From NCBI GenBank assembly GCA_934718155.1, contig CAKUZF010000001.1, forward strand, positions 76,044 through 140,043: 64,000 nt of DNA, in the 5' to 3' direction. This document shows positions 58,996-64,000 of the stretch, piece after piece (the stretch's first letter is position 1; every line of letters starts with the position of its first letter). This DNA comes from an uncultured Parabacteroides sp. (GTDB lineage: Bacteria > Bacteroidota > Bacteroidia > Bacteroidales > Tannerellaceae). Position numbers and translations under genes: made by a program. The notes under the pieces were generated by a model. The model did no database searches, had not been told where the DNA came from, and saw only the letters and a program-made list of their open reading frames with translations.

Positions 58996-61722
58996 ATGAA
59001 ACCGGAAGACAGAGAAGACGATTACAACGAAGAGAAAGTTAAGAACAGCGAGGCGCAGCCCGACGAGGCGGCCATCGCCTCTGGGGAGGAGGAGGTTGCC
59101 GGCCATTCTGACTACAAGGCTCCCGTGAAGAGCGACGCACGTGTGTCGTATCACCTCTCGGGGATGTATCAGCATTGGTTCCTCGACTATGCCTCTTACG
59201 TGATTTTGGAGCGTGCTGTGCCGCATATCAACGACGGCCTGAAACCCGTGCAACGACGCATCCTGCACTCGATGCGCCGTCTCGACGATGGGCGCTACAA
59301 CAAGGTGGCCAACATCGTGGGGCATACGATGCAGTTTCACCCTCATGGCGACGCCTCCATTGGCGATGCTTTGGTGCAGTTGGGGCAGAAGGATCTGTTG
59401 GTCGATTGCCAGGGAAACTGGGGTAACATCCTTACGGGCGATGGGGCTGCGGCACCCCGTTATATCGAGGCGCGCCTCTCGAAGTTCGCCTTAGAGACCG
59501 TCTTCAACCCAAAGACCACGCAATGGCAACTCTCTTACGACGGCCGCAACCGTGAGCCGATCACGCTGCCCGTAAAGTTCCCCCTGCTGCTGGCGCAGGG
59601 CGTAGAGGGCATCGCCGTAGGTCTCTCGTCGAAGATCCTGCCTCATAACTTCAATGAACTGCTCGACGCCTCTGTCGCTTATCTGCGTGGAGAGCCTTTC
59701 CGCCTTTATCCCGATTTCCAGACAGGAGGTTCGATTGATGTGGCGAAATACAACGACGGCGAACGCGGAGGCTCCGTCAAGGTGCGTGCCAAGATAGGCA
59801 AGGTGGACAATAAGACTTTGGTGATCTCGGAGATCCCTTATGGTAAGACCACCTCTACCGTGATTGATAGCATCTTGAAAGCTAACGATAAGGGTAAGAT
59901 AAAGATTAAGAAGGTTGACGACAATACGGCCAAGGAGGTAGAGATTCTGGTGCATCTGGCTCCGGGCGTTTCATCCGACAAAACGATCGATGCCCTCTTT
60001 GCCTTCACCGATTGCGAGATCAACATCTCGCCCAACTGCTGCGTGATACGCGACGACAAGCCTCACTTCTTGACCGTCAGTGAGGTGCTGCGCCATTCCA
60101 CTGATCAGACCTTGGCTCTTTTGCGCGAGGAGTTGCAAATCCAGAAGCAGGAACAGGAGGAGGCCCTCTTCTTCGCATCGCTCGAGAAGATCTTCATCGA
60201 GGAGCGCATCTATAAGGACAAGGAGTTTGAGAACGCTCCCGACATGGACGAGGCCGTGGCCCACATCGACCGCCGCTTGGAGCCTTTCAAGCCAAGCTTC
60301 GTGCGAAGTGTAACCCGCGACGACATCTTGAAGCTCATGGAGATCAAGATGGGGCGCATCTTGAAGTTCAACAGCGACAAGTGCAACGACTTTATTGCGC
60401 AGACGCAACAGCAGATTGCGAAGCTGAACGACCATCTGGCTCATATCGTCGATTACACGATCAACTGGTTCAACATGTTGAAAGAGAAATATGGCAAGAA
60501 CTATCCTCGCCGCACGGAGATTCGCAACTTCGACACGATCGAGGCAACGAAGGTGGCAGAGGCCAACGAGAAGCTCTATATCAATCGCCAGGAGGGCTTT
60601 TTGGGCACCGGCCTGAAGAAAGATGAGTTTATCTGCAATTGCTCTGATATCGACGACGTGATCATCTTCTATCGCAACGGCCTCTACAAGATTGTGAAAG
60701 TGGCCGACAAGATGTTCATCGGCAGGGATGTGCTCTATGTCAATGTGTATAAGCGCAACGATTCGCGCACGATCTACAACGTGATCTATCGCGACGGCAA
60801 GGCGGGAGCCAACTACATCAAGCGTTTCGCCGTCACCAGTGCGGCCCGCGACAAAGAGTATGACCTGACGAAGGGTACAGAGGGGTCGCGCATACTCTAT
60901 TTCAGTGCCAACCCCAATGGCGAGGCCGAGACCGTGAAGGTGATCCTGAAGCCCAAGCCACGTCAGAAGCTGCTGGTGTTCGAGAAGAACTTTAGCGAGA
61001 TCCTGATCAAGGGACGCAGCTCGATGGGCAATTTGTTGACTAAAGCCGATGTGCATAAGATTTCGCTCAAGCAGCGGGGTTCATCCACGTTGGGCGGCCG
61101 CCAGGTGTGGTTCGATCGCGATGTGCTGCGCCTCAATTACGACGGCCGTGGCGAGGAGCTGGGCGAGTTCCAAAGCGAAGATCAAATCTTAGTGGTGCAG
61201 CCCAACGGCGACTTCTATGTCACCAATTTCGACTTGAGCAACCATTACGAGTCGGACATCCTGATTATCGAGAAGTTCCAGCCCCAGAAGGTTTGGACGG
61301 CGGTGCTCTACGATGCCGATCAGAAGTATTGCTACCTGAAACGTTTCCAACTGGAGGCAAGCGGCAGGAAGCAGAATTTCCTGGGCGAGAACCCGAAGAG
61401 CTATCTGTTGCTGCTGACCGACGAAGCCTATCCTCGCATCGCTGTGCGTTTCGGCGGTGTCGACGCTTTCCGCGAGGGGTTGGAAATCGATGCGGAGACG
61501 TTTGTTGGCGTGAAAGGCTTCAAGGCCAGAGGCAAGCGTGTCAGCAACTACTTGGTTGAGGCTGTGGAGGAGTTAGAGCCCGTTCGATTTGCTACGCCTA
61601 CAGAGCCAGTTGCCCCCTCGACGGCGGAGGAGCCTGAGGAGCCGGAGGCGACCGACGAGGCGCAGAGCGACGCCGACCTGCTCGACGAAATCACCGGACA
61701 GATGAAACTCTTTGATAAATAG
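58996..61722 (+). CDS. parC: DNA topoisomerase IV subunit A
   Basis: A 908-residue type IIA topoisomerase A subunit. After an acidic 45-residue N-terminal tail, the catalytic region has WFLDYASYVILERAVPHINDGLKPVQRRIL and the active tyrosine Tyr156 in AAAPRYIEARLS, and MQFHPHGDASIGDALVQL is the DNA gate region. The C-terminal part carries beta-pinwheel repeats and ends in an acidic tail (EEPEEPEATDEAQSDADLLDEIT). The missing GyrA-box and the overall form fit ParC. A parE gene is not in the window. It is followed by the DUF3316 gene after one base. Confidence 0.93.
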   Translation: MKPEDREDDYNEEKVKNSEAQPDEAAIASGEEEVAGHSDYKAPVKSDARVSYHLSGMYQHWFLDYASYVILERAVPHINDGLKPVQRRILHSMRRLDDGRYNKVANIVGHTMQFHPHGDASIGDALVQLGQKDLLVDCQGNWGNILTGDGAAAPRYIEARLSKFALETVFNPKTTQWQLSYDGRNREPITLPVKFPLLLAQGVEGIAVGLSSKILPHNFNELLDASVAYLRGEPFRLYPDFQTGGSIDVAKYNDGERGGSVKVRAKIGKVDNKTLVISEIPYGKTTSTVIDSILKANDKGKIKIKKVDDNTAKEVEILVHLAPGVSSDKTIDALFAFTDCEINISPNCCVIRDDKPHFLTVSEVLRHSTDQTLALLREELQIQKQEQEEALFFASLEKIFIEERIYKDKEFENAPDMDEAVAHIDRRLEPFKPSFVRSVTRDDILKLMEIKMGRILKFNSDKCNDFIAQTQQQIAKLNDHLAHIVDYTINWFNMLKEKYGKNYPRRTEIRNFDTIEATKVAEANEKLYINRQEGFLGTGLKKDEFICNCSDIDDVIIFYRNGLYKIVKVADKMFIGRDVLYVNVYKRNDSRTIYNVIYRDGKAGANYIKRFAVTSAARDKEYDLTKGTEGSRILYFSANPNGEAETVKVILKPKPRQKLLVFEKNFSEILIKGRSSMGNLLTKADVHKISLKQRGSSTLGGRQVWFDRDVLRLNYDGRGEELGEFQSEDQILVVQPNGDFYVTNFDLSNHYESDILIIEKFQPQKVWTAVLYDADQKYCYLKRFQLEASGRKQNFLGENPKSYLLLLTDEAYPRIAVRFGGVDAFREGLEIDAETFVGVKGFKARGKRVSNYLVEAVEELEPVRFATPTEPVAPSTAEEPEEPEATDEAQSDADLLDEITGQMKLFDK

Positions 61723-61723
61723 C

Positions 61724-62590
61724 ATGCGCAGGATTCTACTACTTACTGTTTTGGCCTGCCTTGGCGGCCTCCAAGCTCTCATGGCGCAGGCCGACATCCT
61801 CCCTCGTTCGACCAACAGTGCGACGATGGTAGGCCTCGGTGGCTATAACCTGATGGATAGCTATCTGTCGCCCGGATCGACCAGTCGAAACTACACGGGC
61901 ATGGGCTTCAGCGTGCTGCACGAGCGTATGAAACGGATCGCCCTGGGAGGCGGACGCATCTCTCGCCAGCAACTGATCAGCGCCGAGCTGGCACGCACCG
62001 AGAATGCCGCCGCTACGGCCACCGATTTGGCTGGCTTCGCCTCTTATGCCCTGGGGTATCACTACCACCTCCCCTCGCTGCTGCCCGGCCTGCGGCTGCT
62101 TGCAGGAGGGCAGGCTCACGGCTTGTTGGGCTTTATCTACAACACCCGCAATGGCAATAACCCAGCGACCACGAAAGCCGATGCCGATCTGCGCTTATCG
62201 GCCATGGCTCTCTACACGTTGCGCATAAAGCAATATCCCGTCAGGCTGCGCTATCAAGTGGCTATGCCCTTTGCGGGAGTTTGCTTCTCGCCCCATTACG
62301 ACCAGTCTTATTACGAAATATTCGACTTGGGCAACCATTCCGGGGTGGTGAAGTTCAACGCTTTCCACAACAAGATGGCGGTGTGGCAGCAGCTGACTGC
62401 CGATTTCCCCTTAGGTGCGCTGACGCTCCGCATAGGCTATGTGGGCAGCTATTACCGCACGGATCTCAATGCCATCCAGTCGCACGTGGTTTCACGCAGT
62501 TTCATGATTGGATTGGCTGTCGAGACCGTCCGTGTCGCCTCGCTGCTTCGCCGGGGAACGACCGAGCCCTCGCGAAGCGCCTATTATTAA
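61724..62590 (+). CDS. DUF3316 family exported protein
   Basis: A 288-residue protein with a signal peptide (RRILLLTVLACLGGLQALMAQA). DILPRSTNSATMVGLGGYNLMDSYLSPGSTSRNYTGMGFSVLHERMKRI and the remainder alternate like a beta-barrel and end in charged residues. The pattern is that of DUF3316, a Bacteroidetes family of unknown function. The start ATG at 61724 comes one base after the parC stop, giving coupling; the upstream TTG is less likely. I do not assign a function. Confidence 0.72.
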   Translation: MRRILLLTVLACLGGLQALMAQADILPRSTNSATMVGLGGYNLMDSYLSPGSTSRNYTGMGFSVLHERMKRIALGGGRISRQQLISAELARTENAAATATDLAGFASYALGYHYHLPSLLPGLRLLAGGQAHGLLGFIYNTRNGNNPATTKADADLRLSAMALYTLRIKQYPVRLRYQVAMPFAGVCFSPHYDQSYYEIFDLGNHSGVVKFNAFHNKMAVWQQLTADFPLGALTLRIGYVGSYYRTDLNAIQSHVVSRSFMIGLAVETVRVASLLRRGTTEPSRSAYY

Positions 62591-62615
62591 CCATCGAAAA
62601 TAAACAGAAGAAAGC

Positions 62616-63656
62616 ATGTTTCGGATGAGCATAGAGGGTTTGAACCCGCAGATTTTGAAGCGAGGCCTGGGTCTCTTAGTCCTCGCCATCACGCTGTCGG
62701 CTTGCGAGAAGGCCGACGAGTGGGACCGTTCGCCAAAGGCCAACTTCGAGGCTTTGTGGAAAATCATGGATGAGCACTATTGCTTCTTCTCCTACAAGCA
62801 GGTGGATTGGGACGAGGTGCATCGGCGCTATGCGACCCAGATTGCCGACACGATGGATCAGTATGCCCTTTTCGACACGTTGGCGAAGATGCTGGCCGAG
62901 CTGAAAGATGGGCACACCAATCTCTACTCCCATTTCAACACGGCTCGCTACTGGGACTGGTATCTCGACTATCCCGACAACTTCGATTTAAACCTGATTG
63001 AGGATCATTACCTGGGGCGCGACTATGCCATCGCTGGAGGATTGAAATACACCAAGCTGTGCGATGGCCAGATTGGCTACATCTATTATGGCAGCTTCTC
63101 GTCGGCGGCGAGCAACAACGCCCTCAACCATATCTTTTATCAGTTTAGGGATTGCAAAGGGCTGATACTCGACATTCGCAACAACGGCGGCGGCCTATTG
63201 ACCAATAGCGAGCGCATCGCCTCGCGTTTCATCGACGAGAAACGGCTTGTTGGCTACGTGCGTCATAAGACAGGTAAGGCTCACGATGCCTTCTCGGAGC
63301 CTTATCCGCAATACCTTGAGCCTTCGGAGGGAATCCTTTGGTTGCGCCCCGTGGTGGTGCTCACCAATCGTCGGTGCTACAGCGCCGCCAACGATTTCGT
63401 GCAGAAAGTCTCGCCTCTGCCCCTCGTCACGACCTTAGGCGATCGCACGGGCGGAGGAAGTGGTCTCCCCTTTAGCTCCGAGTTGCCCAATGGCTGGGCA
63501 GTGCGCTTCTCCTCTTCGCCGATGCTCGATGTCTCGGGTCAGTCAACAGAGTTCGGCATCGACCCTGAGATCGCGGTATCCCTTTCCGACGCCGACAAGG
63601 AGCGGGGGCTCGATACGCTGATCGAGCGGGCCAAGCAGGAGCTGCTGCGTGAGTGA
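62616..63656 (+). CDS. S41 family peptidase lipoprotein without the CtpA catalytic lysine
   Basis: A 346-residue lipoprotein (lipobox LSAC, Cys30). The fold matches the S41 C-terminal-processing and tricorn peptidases: LKDGHTNLYSHFN (residues about 96-108), IGYIYYGSFSS, CKGLILDIRNNGGGLLTNSERIASRFI (180-206) and TNRRCYSAANDFV with probable nucleophile Ser256. The later GDRTGGGSG corresponds to the segment where CtpA-type enzymes have the lysine general base; here there is none, as in the tricorn-like branch. No PDZ domain is apparent. The substrate is unknown. It follows the DUF3316 gene and precedes tRNA-Leu. Confidence 0.82.
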   Translation: MFRMSIEGLNPQILKRGLGLLVLAITLSACEKADEWDRSPKANFEALWKIMDEHYCFFSYKQVDWDEVHRRYATQIADTMDQYALFDTLAKMLAELKDGHTNLYSHFNTARYWDWYLDYPDNFDLNLIEDHYLGRDYAIAGGLKYTKLCDGQIGYIYYGSFSSAASNNALNHIFYQFRDCKGLILDIRNNGGGLLTNSERIASRFIDEKRLVGYVRHKTGKAHDAFSEPYPQYLEPSEGILWLRPVVVLTNRRCYSAANDFVQKVSPLPLVTTLGDRTGGGSGLPFSSELPNGWAVRFSSSPMLDVSGQSTEFGIDPEIAVSLSDADKERGLDTLIERAKQELLRE

Positions 63657-63686
63657 TGAATTTCGGCGTGTGTGCGTCTCCCCCTA

Positions 63687-63717
63687 TTTGGTATTTCGGA
63701 TTTTTTTCTTACCTTTG
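63687..63717 (+). promoter_or_regulatory. Perfect promoter for tRNA-Leu
   Basis: TTTG at 63687-63690, 19-base spacer and TACCTTTG at 63710-63717. The transcript should start near 63724, 17 bases before the tRNA. Confidence 0.85.
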
Positions 63718-63740
63718 CGCTCGTTAGTGAAAACCCAAAG

Positions 63741-63822
63741 GCGGCTGTGGTGTAATTGGTAGCCACGCCAGACTTAGGATCTGGTGCTTCACGGCGTAAG
63801 GGTTCGAGTCCCTTCAGCCGCA
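63741..63822 (+). tRNA. tRNA-Leu (anticodon TAG)
   Basis: An 82-base class II tRNA. The acceptor stem GCGGCTG pairs with CAGCCGC, with discriminator A at 63822. The anticodon stem is CCAGA/TCTGG with loop CTTAGGA (63773-63779), giving anticodon TAG (63775-63777), which reads CUN leucine codons. A long variable region (63785-63797) and the T arm AAGGG-TTCGAGT-CCCTT follow. The CCA end is not encoded. Confidence 0.97.
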
Positions 63823-63829
63823 CGAAAAG

Positions 63830-63864
63830 AGAGGATGTGTTTCTTTTACACACCCTCTTTTTTT
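63830..63864 (+). terminator. Terminator after tRNA-Leu
   Basis: AGAGGATGTGT (63830-63840) pairs with ACACACCCTCT (63848-63858) with one mismatch, and a run of T from 63858 to 63864 follows. It starts 7 bases after the tRNA end. Confidence 0.8.
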
Positions 63865-63953
63865 GTTTACGGCTTTATATGGGCTCATCCAATCAAGTCC
63901 ATAGCCAACGCTTGAAAAAACATGGCTCAGTCGAAAAAAGGTGGGGATAAAAA

Positions 63954-63984
63954 TTTGAGATAAGTCTTGATATGATTATATTTG
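63954..63984 (+). promoter_or_regulatory. Perfect promoter at the right edge
   Basis: TTTG at 63954-63957, 19-base spacer and TATATTTG at 63977-63984. Transcription should start near 63989-63991, at or next to the ATG at 63989. Confidence 0.75.
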
Positions 63985-63988
63985 TTCC

Positions 63989-64000
63989 ATGAAAATGCTT
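63989..64000 (+). CDS. Start of an unidentified gene (cut by window edge)
   Basis: Only ATG AAA ATG CTT (M-K-M-L) is visible after the promoter, with no ribosome-binding site between them. It could be a real leaderless start or a fortuitous ATG before a later start outside the window. No product can be named. Confidence 0.3.

Noticed and set aside
61724..62590. PorQ or PorV of the type IX system
   Set aside because: The exported barrel-like protein after parC lacks the PorV/PorQ N-terminal pattern and looks like DUF3316 instead.

Overview
The window reads as chromosomal DNA of a Bacteroidales bacterium. Evidence: promoters of the form TTTG-N19-TAnnTTTG (two perfect examples flank the tRNA at the right end), weak Shine-Dalgarno sites, a PorZ-like type IX secretion protein, SusC/TonB-type outer-membrane barrels, a two-domain lipoprotein GH2 enzyme, and family-specific pieces (DUF4294, DUF3316, helix-hairpin-helix barrel). 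The coding DNA is fairly GC-rich for the order. PorZ argues for a T9SS lineage (Porphyromonas/Tannerella-like) rather than Bacteroides proper. A GC-rich Tannerella relative is my best guess, with low confidence.

Layout. 1-12.9 kb: a mostly minus-strand block with a lolE-like permease (cut by the window edge), rbfA, an O-methyltransferase, pyk and aroQ; then xerD, a phosphoethanolamine transferase, rdgB-porZ, a TonB-type barrel and nadA. 12.95-13.58 kb: an AT-rich gene-free stretch with DnaA-box-like motifs and repeated TGTTGAA words, which I propose as the replication origin. 13.6-29 kb: trmH, DUF4294, two outer-membrane barrels, a radical SAM enzyme, a large GH2 lipoprotein, hsp20, hflX, nadB, a sodium symporter, lolD and tcdA. 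29.2-35.9 kb: ybeY, mnmG, a lone adenine-deaminase C-terminal domain, uvrC, dtd, mazG-like and deoC, with a near-canonical parS site just after mnmG. 35.9-43.7 kb: polyprenyl synthase, polA, ychF and a flavin/Fe-S oxidoreductase. 43.8-49.4 kb: a surface-glycan cluster (glf, two GT2 enzymes, a GT11 fucosyltransferase-like enzyme, a flippase). 49.5-57.5 kb: a TPR protein and barrel pair, ribF, an argE-like peptidase and a second flippase. 57.6-64 kb: a carboxylesterase, parC, DUF3316, an S41 peptidase, tRNA-Leu(TAG), and a perfect promoter at the right edge.

How it fits together. Gene direction and base skew both turn over near 13 kb. To the left, 8 of 11 genes are on the minus strand and the + strand is C-rich in the stretches I counted. 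To the right, 31 of 37 protein genes are on the plus strand and the + strand is G-rich. With the DnaA-like boxes and the parS site 18 kb away, this supports an origin-proximal region. Apart from that, the window is mainly housekeeping and envelope biogenesis. No phage, insertion sequence, CRISPR array or defence island is visible. The least expected items are the origin candidate, the parS site, a 22-bp-period repeat array present at two distant operon ends, and the stand-alone adenine-deaminase C-terminal domain.
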